DNA of 64,000 bases from Argyresthia goedartella (taxonomy: Eukaryota; Arthropoda; Insecta; Lepidoptera; Argyresthiidae), in assembly GCA_949825045.1 (NCBI GenBank), contig OX463827.1, positions 518,501 through 582,500 of the forward strand, written 5' to 3'. The position numbers and the translations under genes were made by a program. The notes under the pieces are model-generated. The model did not search any database, was not told where the DNA came from, and saw nothing but the letters and a program-made list of their open reading frames with translations. Positions 1 through 9,405 of the stretch are shown piece after piece (the first letter of the stretch is position 1; every line of letters starts with the position of its first letter).

Positions 1-224
1 ACTAAACGTTTAACTAGTTAGCGCATATAGTTTTGGGGAAAAAGTTTAGTTCCTGCAGATAATTTTCGTCGTCGCATTAAAGAGTGTATAGATGAATTTT
101 CCGAAATAATATTTTCCTTGTAATTTTTTTTCCATTCGCGTTTTTCCCCACGACATTTTTTCTTTCTATTTATTTATATTATTTTCCAGACATAAATTTT
201 GCTAAGCATTATTCATAATTCTTT

Positions 225-345
225 TTGCACACAGATATATAAAAAGTTACATTAGTGGAAAACATGTGTACAAAGGCGAGCTTATCTCTAAAAAAGTCAT
301 TTCTTCCAGCAAACCAAGTTTATTTTTTTATTTTTTTATTAATTA
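225..345 (-). mobile_element. LINE-H 3' tail fragment (copy 1)
   Basis: On the minus strand this stretch reads through GCTGGAAGAAATG and then TAGAGATAAGCTCGCC. The same two motifs occur in the 3' untranslated tails at about 1435-1470 and 33300-33330. It is therefore a severely 5'-truncated LINE tail in inverted orientation. No coding sequence remains. The boundaries are approximate. Confidence 0.5.
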
Positions 346-600
346 AATGTTAAATGTTTTACCATTTTCCAGGATTTTATTTCCTCATACACTTAATGCT
401 TCATTTAACTTACATCCATACACGTCCATTTTAAGTGACAGTGGCTAGCCCATCGCCGCAGCTAACGAGATATGTGTGACTCAAAACAGAACAAAGTATT
501 TTGTATCTGATTATGATAAAGGGATGCCTGAATTTTAAAATGTCGAAATCAATCGAATACGAAATAAGTTGAATATTCACCAAATTAATGTGAATTATTA
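346..600. other. Spacer, nothing recognised
   Basis: AT-rich sequence without a convincing coding frame, RNA gene or terminal repeat. A 60-codon minus-strand frame here shows no family resemblance and I do not treat it as a gene. Confidence 0.4.
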
Positions 601-778
601 TGGGGGCACCCATATAGTTTCACAGAACCGTATTCGTCGCTATAGGTCGGTTTCTGTCCGAATACTAAAGTTAGGTTGTGTTAGGTCACAACATTATTAC
701 AACTTGGAGCCGAGCAAAGCGGAGCGGAGAGAAGCGACCCCATGTATGTTCACAGAACCGTATTGGTCTCTGTAAGTC
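601..778 (+). repeat. Interspersed repeat with GAGCCGAGCRAAGCGGAGCGG core (copy 1)
   Basis: The core AAAGTTAGGTTG, then TTATTA-ACAAC, then the GAGCCGAGC-AAGCGGAGCGG stretch recurs at 13341-13410 with the same spacing. The end motif TTTCACAGAACC is shared as well. Within this copy the TTCACAGAACCGTATT motif occurs twice, near 618-634 and 748-764, so the unit carries an internal direct repeat. This looks like a short non-autonomous repeat family; no open frame or terminal inverted repeat was seen. Confidence 0.5.
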
Positions 779-958
779 AGATATTATGTGAAACCGATAT
801 TATGTATGGAGTCAAATATTTTATTTGACCGACTTAAACTTAAATACATGGGTTACGTATAAGAATAAAATGGGCGTAAATTTACTTAATTTACGTAACT
901 TTTTACTTCAGTTGATAAACATAAGCCCTAAGTAAATATTAGATAGTAGATTAGGGAG

Positions 959-1540
959 TTGAAATGGCTCCCAATTCGCCTTCGACGGGATGCTCATATC
1001 CCCATTTGCCTTTTCAATTTTTATGTAATCCTCGCTATCCTGGCTTCTTATGGGATCGTTTCATTTTTCTGTCTTCGGATAGGCAACGGAGATCTCACAC
1101 TCGGTCACTACTTACAACTCCGCAACATAACACTGCCGCTTATCAGAATGGGTTCAGACTACGAGCTATCAGTCTCTGGAACAAACTCCCCAGCGCCATC
1201 AGAGACAGTCCGTCAATTCACACTTATAAAAGTCGTTTGAAAGAACACTATCTTTCTCTTCCATGATAAGTATTAGTATTTATTTGTATCTACTATTTAT
1301 GTATATGTTACATATTTATATATAGTATTATTATTAGTATTATGTAAACATTGGTAAGTAGTTTATTATTTTTATTAACATTTATATTGTTGTGCACCTT
1401 TAGTTTCTTTTTTTCCTCCCCATTCTGCTGTTTGCTGGAGGAAATATCTTTTTAGAGATAAGCTCGCCTTGCGACATGTTCTTTCCTTTATAAGTGTACA
1501 GTGCACCACATTATCCTCGTGTGTCCCGGTTCACGGATGC
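959..1540 (+). pseudogene. LINE-H reverse transcriptase C-terminus and 3' UTR (copy 2)
   Basis: This is the extreme C-terminal end of a non-LTR retrotransposon ORF2 followed by its 3' tail. The frame opening at 959 reads KWLPIRLRRDAHI. Homology then moves to the frame of 964-1266, which holds RLRAISLWNKLPSAIRDSP and ends with KSRLKEHYLSLP. The two frames together imply one frameshift near 1010-1020. The SLWN-LP-IRDSP signature is typical of the LINE ORF2 tail downstream of the polymerase palm. The 3' UTR carries the GATAAGCTCGCC motif at about 1458-1470. All catalytic parts are missing because of 5' truncation. A second copy starting at the same protein position lies at 32840-33345. Confidence 0.7.
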
Positions 1541-1590
1541 TTAGCGCCCTTTGTGGGCTCAATTAATTGTAATGAGTGTTCAAGCTCGTG

Positions 1591-1648
1591 CCCCCCCCCC
1601 CCCCCCCGTGACCCCCCCCCCCCCCCCCCGTGACCCCCCCCCCCCCCC
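1591..1648 (+). repeat. Three poly-C runs separated by GTGA
   Basis: Three homopolymer C runs of 17, 18 and 15 bases lie in tandem, separated each time by the tetramer GTGA. This is a low-complexity, G-quadruplex-capable tract (G-rich on the minus strand). Exact run lengths could be assembly artefacts. Confidence 0.8.
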
Positions 1649-1976
1649 GCCCTCTCACCCCGCCGGCCGCGCCACGCTCGAACGTTGCAAATACACTAAA
1701 CACTCTCGCTCGCCCGAGCCGAGATAATTATATGTAATCAGTAAACTGACACGCGGGCGGCGGTTGAGACAATTGAAATATTACAATTTCGTCAAACAAT
1801 GAGGGTAATACGCATAATTTATGAGTGCATTAAACCCGGAGCACTGCGGCGAAGGGCTACATGGGATATATGCCCCGTGTATTTTATCTTAATATCTTTA
1901 CTGCCTTCTCTCGCCAGGCCCTCCCCCAGGGTAACACTGGCTGTCAAACGGCAAACAGCTGATTTCACTACGTCCC

Positions 1977-2024
1977 TAGAAAAAATTATATTTTAATAAT
2001 CATATTAAAATATAATTTTTTCTA
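1977..2024. repeat. Perfect 21-bp inverted repeat, 6-nt loop
   Basis: The arms 1977-1997 and 2004-2024 are exact reverse complements around the loop AATCAT. They start TAGAAAAAATTATATTTTAA and are almost pure AT. This could form a cruciform or an RNA hairpin in the leader of the LINE that follows. It may also be a small inverted-repeat element. Confidence 0.85.
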
Positions 2025-2381
2025 CTAAATCATAACTAAATCATTAGTGTAATTCTGAGCCCAATTTAGTGTTATTTTAGGATTATAGTGTAATGTTAAG
2101 TATTTCTATTGTTTGCAGTGTGTTTTAGTGACGTTTACTAGTGTCTCGAAACATGTTAAATTTGTGACCGTTGCAGGTTATAAATTTAAAAGTATTTGTT
2201 ATTTCCGTACACTTTCGGCGCTTTTTGTTACCTTATTGTTAAATTATTATATTTAACAACGTTTAAAATATATTTCATAGCAATTAGTGATGTGCAAACG
2301 CTGAAAAACGTTACTATTCCACGTAAGTAATTTCGCATTGTTTTGGTGTGCAATTCCTTGATTCTTATCTCAACTGTAACC

Positions 2382-3938
2382 ATGATGACCCGCAGAGCTG
2401 CTGCTGTCGCCTCCCGACAGCAGGAAAATGACAAGCTCAAAGTTACCTTACTAGAATTAAAAAAATCAAAGGAAATGGTCACCGAATTACTCTGTGAAAG
2501 GGAGGAAAATGAGAAAGAGCTATTATCAGTACTTGAAAGTAGAGATAAGCTAAAGAAACAATTATGTGTATTAGAACAAGAATGTAGTGATGTAATTGTT
2601 GAGCGGGACAAGCTGCAGGTCACCGTAGATAGCTTCACTGTATGTAGTGCAGAGTACGAGCAAGCCCTGAAATCGATTGATTCCCTGGAGAAAGCATTGT
2701 TCGATGCCCATGAACAAATACATGCACTCCAGGAGGAGAAGGAAAACACCGCAGCGTTGCAGACCCAGAGCCTATACAGTGAAGTCGTAGGGATCAGCCC
2801 GCAGCTGGTTACTGTTGCAACTGGAAGCCTTGATGATGTCATTGATTTAACTAATGACACATTGCCCACATCAAGGTTATTAAGTTGCAGCAATAACAAA
2901 CTAGGTAAAATAAATAGGTATATACGGAAAACTCAGAAATTAATAAAACATAATAAATTGTGTACTAAAAACTTAAAAGTAAGCAAGAAAAATGTAAACT
3001 TATTACATGATTTGAATATGTGTGTATTAGAATTAGAAAGTACTAAGTTGATGTATGAAACTGACACACAAAACTTACATTTGAAAATCCAAAGCTTGGA
3101 GGATTCATTGAGATCACTAAACAGTGCATATTTGAACTCTGAGAAAGTTATAAATGAATACTCATTGGCTATGGATGATTTAATTCAAGAAATGAACCAT
3201 AATTGTGAGCGGTTTGAGTCGCTGACCAACAACCATACTTGTCGCTGTGAGCAGAAAGGTGGTTGTTTGACAGCGGGCAACTCTCCGGACTTGTGTGACA
3301 GTTTACCAACACAAGGTGTTACTGATAATAGTTCTGCCAAGTCTGATATGACCACAACACCTGATATTATAATGTACTGTGATGAGATTGGAAGTGGCAT
3401 GGGCTCAGCACTCCACTCATACTCTAAGGGACATAGTGTTATTAGTAATTGCTCACCTTTTAGCACTGTAGATAATATTATAAATCAAATTTTGAATGAC
3501 AGCACTATCACAGCCAGTGCCACACTGATAATTTTCATGGGCAATAGGGGAGATGTGAACAAAAATAATTTAATAAAATTTTATGAAACATTGAATGGTC
3601 TTAGTGTGAAAAAAATTATATTGTTCACATTTCCCTACTGCAACCAATTGACACAAAATGAAAATGTATATAGACATAATATGAATATAACTATGTACAA
3701 TTTATGTACATATAATAATAAGTTTGATATTATTGACACTAACAATTATGTTAGTAATTATTTTACTATGACTAAAGGTATATTTTACCTTTCAAATTAT
3801 TGTAAACGACAAATAGCTATGTCACTATTATATTTATATGACATTACAGCCAAAAATTTGGCTTCTAACTCTGCTTTTACTGAGCAGCCTAATATGAATC
3901 TGGTATCAGACCAGAATAACAGGATGCATTTAAATTAG
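2382..3938 (+). CDS. LINE-A ORF1 protein with coiled coil and esterase-like C-terminus
   Basis: A 518-codon open frame begins at ATGATGACC after a favourable ACC context; upstream in-frame codons exist but contain no better start. The first 110 or so residues are rich in K, E and L in heptad-like order, which indicates a long coiled coil, the usual multimerisation part of LINE ORF1 proteins. A second helical stretch follows near residues 215-290. A Cys/His cluster (CRCEQKGGC) lies near residue 290. The C-terminal 160 residues, with FMGNRGDVNKNN and YLSNYCKRQIAMSLL, resemble the SGNH/GDSL esterase-like fold found in CR1-type ORF1 proteins. The GTND-type block is altered here, so catalysis is doubtful. 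Expected role: RNA-binding chaperone of the retrotransposition particle. The frame has no stop. Confidence 0.65.
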   Translation: MMTRRAAAVASRQQENDKLKVTLLELKKSKEMVTELLCEREENEKELLSVLESRDKLKKQLCVLEQECSDVIVERDKLQVTVDSFTVCSAEYEQALKSIDSLEKALFDAHEQIHALQEEKENTAALQTQSLYSEVVGISPQLVTVATGSLDDVIDLTNDTLPTSRLLSCSNNKLGKINRYIRKTQKLIKHNKLCTKNLKVSKKNVNLLHDLNMCVLELESTKLMYETDTQNLHLKIQSLEDSLRSLNSAYLNSEKVINEYSLAMDDLIQEMNHNCERFESLTNNHTCRCEQKGGCLTAGNSPDLCDSLPTQGVTDNSSAKSDMTTTPDIIMYCDEIGSGMGSALHSYSKGHSVISNCSPFSTVDNIINQILNDSTITASATLIIFMGNRGDVNKNNLIKFYETLNGLSVKKIILFTFPYCNQLTQNENVYRHNMNITMYNLCTYNNKFDIIDTNNYVSNYFTMTKGIFYLSNYCKRQIAMSLLYLYDITAKNLASNSAFTEQPNMNLVSDQNNRMHLN

Positions 3939-6866
3939 TTCATAGGACAACAGAGGACCCAGGCTCTGGCAACATATGTTCTAGTATATTAGAAAACCCT
4001 AAGAATAAGGGAAGCTCACATGCTAAGTATATAAGCCTGGTTCATCAGAATATTCAATGTATTAGAGGCAAAGATCTACAAATAGAGTTATTTTTAAATT
4101 GTAATAAAATTGACATTTTGTGCATAACAGAGCACTGGTTAACTATTAATGAAATTATGTTTAGCTTTAAAGATCACCAGGTTGGTAGTTCGTTCACCAG
4201 ACTTAATTCAATACATGGTGGGGTATTAATCATACTAAACAATCATATGAAATTCAAGGAACGTAAGGACATTGTTTCCTTATCTGTTGAACGAACTATA
4301 GAACTTGCAGCTGTGGAATTATAACAGTTCATCGTTATATGTGTCTATAGGCCACCCTTGAGCGACTTTGAAATGTTCGAGAAAATAATGGAATCCGTCC
4401 TAACTATTTCATCACACAGTACGAAACGATTAATTATATGTGGTGACTTTAATGTTAATCTGTTAGAAAGAACTACTCTCAGCGTTAGATTAATAAATCT
4501 TTTCTCATCATTTAGGCTTAGCCATTTATTTATGGAGCCAACAAGAGTGACCACTACTAGTGCTACATGCATTGACAACATTTTTACTGATGTTATTCCA
4601 ATCAGTAAAAGTGTTATCAGTGAATTGGATTCAGATCATTTAGGTCAATTATTTCAATTTGATTCTATTAGAGAACCTGTCATTAAAAATAAAATTTCGT
4701 TTGTGCCAATAACTGCTGACCGGTTAGAAAGAATGAGATACTCTTTAGCCCAGGAACTACCGTTTTTGGCTGCTGAACAGTCTCCTAATATAATGTATAA
4801 CTTATTCTTTGAAACCTTTATGAAACAGTACAGCGCGATATTCACTTCAAAATCGGTTGTGGTTAGTGGTTCAAACGACTTTAGTACGTGGACTACTGCA
4901 GAGTTGCATAAACGCAGGCAAGCATTGTATGCATTGTATGAGGAACGACGGTTCAACATGAGTGACGAATTTAAAGAACAAGTCAAACAGTTCTCCAAAC
5001 AATTTAAATTAGACTGTCATACAGCTAAACGTAATTTTCTGAGTAGTAAAATTAAGAATAGTTCCGATGTTATAAAAACGACTTGGAAAATAATTAATGA
5101 GGAGGCCGGTCGTAGTAAAAAAGCGAGTCACGATTACGAACTAAAAATCAATGGACAGCTTACGAGTTCTAGCTTAGAAGTTGCAACTGAATTTGAATCG
5201 TTTTTTACTAATGCACCGGCTTCCACGACTAAGTATTTAAATGCGTCACCTTTGTCTGCTGTTGCAATATTAAAAGATAATGTCTCAGAGTGTGCTTCAT
5301 ACTTGAATTTTAAGCACGTCACAAGTTCAGATGTCGTAAAGGCATTTAAATTGATAAATGTTAAGAAAACGAATGATCTTTGGGGACTCTCTGTTCACGT
5401 CGTTAAATCCCTGATCGAATTAATTGCACCTGACCTAGCGGTCATTTTCAACAATTGTATAGACTGCGGTGAATTTCCTGATTTAATGAAACAAAGTAAG
5501 ATAATTCCCCTCTTCAAAGCAGGTAGTACTCAAGACCCCACCAATTTCAGACCTATATCAATACTACCAACTTTTAGTAAAATTTTTGAGAAATTAATCT
5601 TATCACAGCTATTACATCATTTTGAATCAAATAAGCTAATGCAACAAACAGTTTGGATTCACTCGCGGTCGTTCAACAACAGATGCCGGAATTCAGTTCA
5701 TTGAAAGTATTTTTGATGCCTGGGAAGAGTCACAAGATGCCCTAGGCATTTTTTGTGACTTATCTAAGGCTTTTGATTGCGTTTGTCATGAAACATTGAT
5801 CAGGAAATTACATCATTATGGAGTTAGAGACACGTCATTGAATTTGTTAAAATCTTATCTGAACGGAAGAATACAAAGGGTAGACGTAAACGGAGAACGA
5901 TCACCAGGATCATTGGTTTCTTTGGGCGTGCCACAGGGCTCAATATTGGGACCCTTCCTATTCCTCATCTATATAAACGACTTACCCTATCTAGGAAGGG
6001 ACTGTCATGATATGGTACTGTTTGCTGATGACACCTCACTTATTTTTAAAACAAAGCGAAACCAACACGCTACTGATGATCACGTGAACAATACCATATC
6101 AAGAGTGGTAAATTGGTTTAATGTTAATAATTTGCTATTAAATGAGAAAAAGACTAAATGTGTTAAGTTTCTTACTACTAACGTTAAAAATAATCAGACA
6201 TGTATAACAATTAAAAATGAGGAATTGGAATTGGTAACCAGCACAGTGTTTCTAGGTATAACGTTGGATTCCAAACTCCAATGGGGTCCACATATTGATA
6301 AGCTATCGAACAGACTGAGCTCTGCAGCTTTTGCATGCAGGAAAATCCGTCACTTGACAGATTTAAAAACAGCCAGATTAGTTTATTTTAGTTATTTTCA
6401 TAGTATTATGTCCTACGGTATTCTGCTCTGGGGCAGTGCTGCTGACATAAATACTATTTTTGTGCTGCAGAAGCGGGCTGTTCGTGCAATTTATAAAATT
6501 TATAAAATGAATAATAGAGATTCTCTTAGAAATAAGTTTAAAGAAGTAAATATATTGACAGTCCATAGTCAATATATTTACGAGAATATTATGTATGTCC
6601 ATAAGAACATTGTTAACTTTCGAAGGAACTGTGATATACATAACTTTAATACTAGAAACAAGGACAAACTTGCAGTGCCCACTACTCGGCTCCATAAAAT
6701 AAAAAACTTGTTCAAGGGTAATTGTGTAAGATTTTACAATAAACTCCCAAGCACTTTGACAGATCTATCAATTAATAAGTTCAAGAAATACATCAAGCAA
6801 AGGCTTATTTCTAAAGCTTACTACAGTATTAAAGAGTACATAGACGATAAAAATGCTTGGGACTGA
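3923..6866 (+). pseudogene. LINE-A ORF2: endonuclease and reverse transcriptase (broken)
   Basis: The apurinic-type endonuclease comes first: LVHQNIQC, CITEHWL (catalytic Glu), VYRPP, IICGDFNVNL and SDH near 4637. A reverse transcriptase follows with NFRPIS, VPQGSILGPFLFLIYINDLP and the catalytic FADD box at 6021-6032. The C-terminus has the LWGS and FYNKLPS blocks. The family function is target-primed reverse transcription. Two lesions are visible. An in-frame TAA at 4322-4324 lies inside the endonuclease, before the VYRPP block. A frameshift near 5648-5652 moves the RT coding from the frame ending at 5704 to the one continuing to 6866. The second lesion fits loss of two bases within CAACAAACA. 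The start codon is unclear: the frame is open from at least 3923 and overlaps the ORF1 end. Confidence 0.8.
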
Positions 6867-7229
6867 ATTGTTCTAATTAATTGTGAGCATCCTCACTGCC
6901 AGAGTTTCTTTTACTGGACACTTGGAGGCCTTTTACACCTCCAAAGATTAATTTAATTATACAACTCTTGACTGTGGGGACCATTTACATCTCCTATTAT
7001 CATTGTATTATTGACTAAAGAGACTATACATCTCTGTTATTTATATTTTAATTATTTTATTATGACATGAGACTCTTTACATCTCTCAGAAACAATAATT
7101 AAGTACTTTTTTTTTTCTGATAATATGATAATAATACCAAATGTTCTGTAAAAAATGAAATGAAATGACATGTGAAAGTGCCCTTGTGGCCTATTTACAG
7201 AATAAACGTTTTGAGTTTTGAGTTTTTTT
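6867..7229 (+). other. LINE-A 3' UTR and tail
   Basis: The region contains several direct motifs of the form ACATCTC (for example near 7031 and 7079), an AATAAA at about 7202 and the terminal TTTTGAG direct repeat. It is best explained as the 3' UTR recognised by the element's reverse transcriptase. Confidence 0.6.
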
Positions 7230-7395
7230 GCCCCGTACCCGAAGCTTGCCAGGCCGCGTACCCGAAGGGTAATAAACGGCTGTTGTCTGTTTATTGGTCC
7301 GTCTGTCTGTCACTAGGCATCTGATTTTTTTTAATTGTGGTTAATGAAATGAACTGTACGCAATTAAAAAAATAAAGGTGGTTCCCATGATCTTT
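7230..7395 (+). repeat. Diverged GGTTCCGTACC-type repeat fragment
   Basis: The CCGTACCCGAAGGGTAA stretch, then GGTCCGTCTGTCTGTCAC and a late GGTTCCCATGATC match parts of the repeat at 7399-7826 in order but are shorter and diverged. It is probably an older partial copy lying head-to-tail with the fuller one. Confidence 0.45.
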
Positions 7396-7398
7396 TTT

Positions 7399-7826
7399 AG
7401 GGTTCCGTACCCAACGGGTAAGAACGGAACCCTATTACTAAGACTTCGCTGTCCGTCCGTCCGTCCGTCCGTCCGTCCGTCCGTCTGTCACCAGGCTGTA
7501 TCTCAAGAACCTAGCTAGCTAGAGAGTTGAAATTTTCACAGATTATGTATTTCTGTTGCCGCTATAACAACAAATATAGGAATATATATAACAAAAAATA
7601 GGATAAAATAAATATTTAAGGGGGCTCCCATACAACAATACCACATACAAACTTATGGATGCACCTGATTACGTACATGGAGTGTGAAAGTAACCGCACC
7701 AATAACTTTGTAAACAATATTTTGCTGTGTAAAATCCAAACTATTCACTCCACACCATCGCTTCCATTGAACGGTGGTACGGAACCCTTCGTGCGCGATT
7801 TAGACTCGCACTTGACCGGTTTTTTC
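7399..7826 (+). repeat. GGTTCCGTACC-type interspersed repeat (full copy)
   Basis: The repeat starts AGGGTTCCGTACCC, passes through a GTCC tetranucleotide array (7451-7484), CACCAGGCTGTATCTCA and TTGCCGCTATAACAAC, and ends with GGTACGGAACCC (7776-7787) plus an ACTTGACCGG-T(n) tail. The outer GGTTCCGTACC and GGTACGGAACC are inverted to each other. Two minus-strand copies occur at 41335-41462 and 45195-45478. I recall this as a widespread lepidopteran non-autonomous repeat; the mechanism of its movement is not evident here. Confidence 0.7.
7451..7484 (+). repeat. (GTCC)n tetranucleotide array
   Basis: Eight and a half consecutive GTCC units occur inside the GGTTCCGTACC repeat. The minus-strand copy near 45400-45420 has only a degenerate GGACGG stretch, so the array length varies between copies. 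Confidence 0.85.
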
Positions 7827-8036
7827 TTATTTATTTTGCACGATGGTACGGAGCCTACCGTGTCTGAGTCCCACCACAGTTGAACGTTATTTTTTATTCC
7901 CCATCCCTAAATAAAACCACAACATCAACTTAAACTCAGTTTACCAAGTACATAGCTTTACCTTCACCCTAATACCTTTTGACGCAGGAAGTGAGGTTAA
8001 GTCTGCTATTCAAATTCCGAGCTCCTTTGCGCTATA
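7827..8036. other. Spacer
   Basis: The first 50 bases (ACGATGGTACGGAGCC) look like a decayed duplicate of the repeat end just upstream. The rest is AT-rich with nothing recognised. Confidence 0.35.
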
Positions 8037-8117
8037 ATGATAATAATAATTTATTTAATTCTCAGATAATACAATCCATTATTGTTAGTAGTTAATTCAT
8101 ATTTTTAATAAATTGTG

Positions 8118-8449
8118 TTAGTAGGACTTATTATTATTTACATGAATATTACACCAGTGCTTCAGTAGGCGGCCATCACATCTGTCTGCGATCACTGCCA
8201 GTATGTTTTTACGGCTGGCGCGGAGTCTGGCGAGCGTCGAGGTGCAGCGCTTGCGTAACGTTGCATAGAAACAGTCGACGCGCGCCTCCGCGAACATCCC
8301 CGACGCACTACACCACCGCGGCAGCCGCAGCAGCACCCTGAATGCGTTGTTGAATTGGACGCGAAGGGCGCTGAAAGCTTTTTTCGAATAATCAGTCCAC
8401 AGGCTTCAGGTGTAAAGCGATGTGCAGTATGCCCTGAAAAGTGTTAATT
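8118..8449 (-). pseudogene. LINE-B ORF2, C-terminal part beyond the LINE-C insertion
   Basis: Minus-strand coding resumes immediately after the inserted element as TLFRAYCTSLYT, then a TGA, then SLWTDYSKKAFSALRVQFNNAFRVLL and CSASGMFAEARVDCFYA, and stops at 8118. It is the direct continuation of the frame that breaks off near 9410. The in-frame TGA is an extra lesion. This C-terminal segment lies downstream of the polymerase palm and is conserved in the family. Confidence 0.75.
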
Positions 8450-9405
8450 ATAATAATAATAATAAAAATATTTATTCATCAAAAACTTGAACAGTAAAAA
8501 GTTACAATTAAAGGTACTTAGCTAAATAGATTGATACAAAGATAATGTGAACATCTGAGCCTGAGCTAGGTCTAAACCTGTATTTCAGGCTACAGCGCTC
8601 TTCCCTTAAAATATGTAAAGCTAGTTTATGGTACACAGAAAGAAACCAACAACAAAAATAGTAACATTTAAAATTAAAAACTTGTTGTACCTAAATTAGT
8701 AGTTATACTTATACAATTAACATGAAAAAATAATAATAAGAGAGTGGGTTAGTGAGTTTGTTTGTGAGTTTGTTTGTGATCCTCTCTGTGTGTGGAGTGA
8801 TTGTGAATGAGTGTGTGTGAGAGGGTGTGTGAGATTAACACATATGTCAGACTTATTTATAATTATTAAAATAGTAAATATTTTTGTAAGTACTTAGAAA
8901 TATTATTTGGTTAGCTAGTAATTTTGAGTAATTCCTCAGTTTTGTCATAGTCGAGTGAGTGTAATATTTTATATACCGTTTTTTTTAAATCAAATGTTGA
9001 GAGAGTATAAATTTCAGCTGTTCTATTTATTCTATTGTATAGGAAGGGACCAAGGAAGCAGGGAAATTTATGAGCAAAAGAGGTTCGAAACAATATATTG
9101 TCTAAACAAACCCTATCTTTACGCCGTCTGGTCAGTAAAGAAGGGCTATATATTAAAGATGAGTGTTGTTTTAATATAATGTGATACACAAATAGTTGCC
9201 TCACCGTTAGGACATTGCAGGAATTATAAAGGAAACAGGTAGGGAAGAGGAGGGGACGGAAAGTAGAGACCTTGAGTACAGCTCTTTGAGCAAGTTCGAG
9301 AGGCAAGATAGATGTTTTCGGTGCACCTCCCCACGAGGTGATGCAGTAGGTGAGCACGGATTGACAGAGTGCCATATAAACTCGTTTTATCAATCCGGCA
9401 TCAGC
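8450..9405 (-). mobile_element. LINE-C 3' fragment nested in LINE-B
   Basis: A 956-bp 5'-truncated LINE: ORF2 C-terminus (9393-8911) and a 3' UTR ending in ATT/TAA trinucleotides at 8450-8465. The host coding sequence stops at one edge and resumes at the other, and aatt lies at both edges (8446-8449 and 9406-9409), consistent with a short target-site duplication. Confidence 0.75.
8911..9405 (-). pseudogene. LINE-C ORF2 C-terminal fragment
   Basis: The frame reads DAGLIKRVYMALCQSVLTYC, then SWGGAPKT and LAQRAVLKV, and later TVRQLFVYHIILKQHS. These blocks are the thumb and C-terminal domain of a non-LTR reverse transcriptase; the palm with its YXDD box is absent. The frame is open for 160 codons, but the protein is only a fragment because the element is 5'-truncated exactly at the insertion edge. 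Confidence 0.7.

Larger units (their letters stand above)
2025..7229 (+). mobile_element. LINE-A, nearly complete two-ORF non-LTR retrotransposon
   Basis: The element consists of a leader, ORF1 (2382-3938), an overlapping or adjacent ORF2 region in another frame (about 3923-6866) and a 3' UTR ending in the direct repeat TTTTGAG TTTTGAG at about 7209-7224. Such short 3' tandem tails suit CR1/L2-type elements of the Jockey superfamily. The 5' boundary is not determined; it could lie several hundred bases upstream of 2025. ORF1 is intact, while ORF2 has one in-frame stop and one frameshift, so this copy cannot move on its own. No flanking target-site duplication was established. Confidence 0.75.

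Noticed and set aside
2228..2899. 223-codon minus-strand frame
   Set aside because: It lies opposite LINE-A ORF1, is Ser/Cys/Leu-rich as expected for the antisense of a coiled coil, and has no motif of its own.
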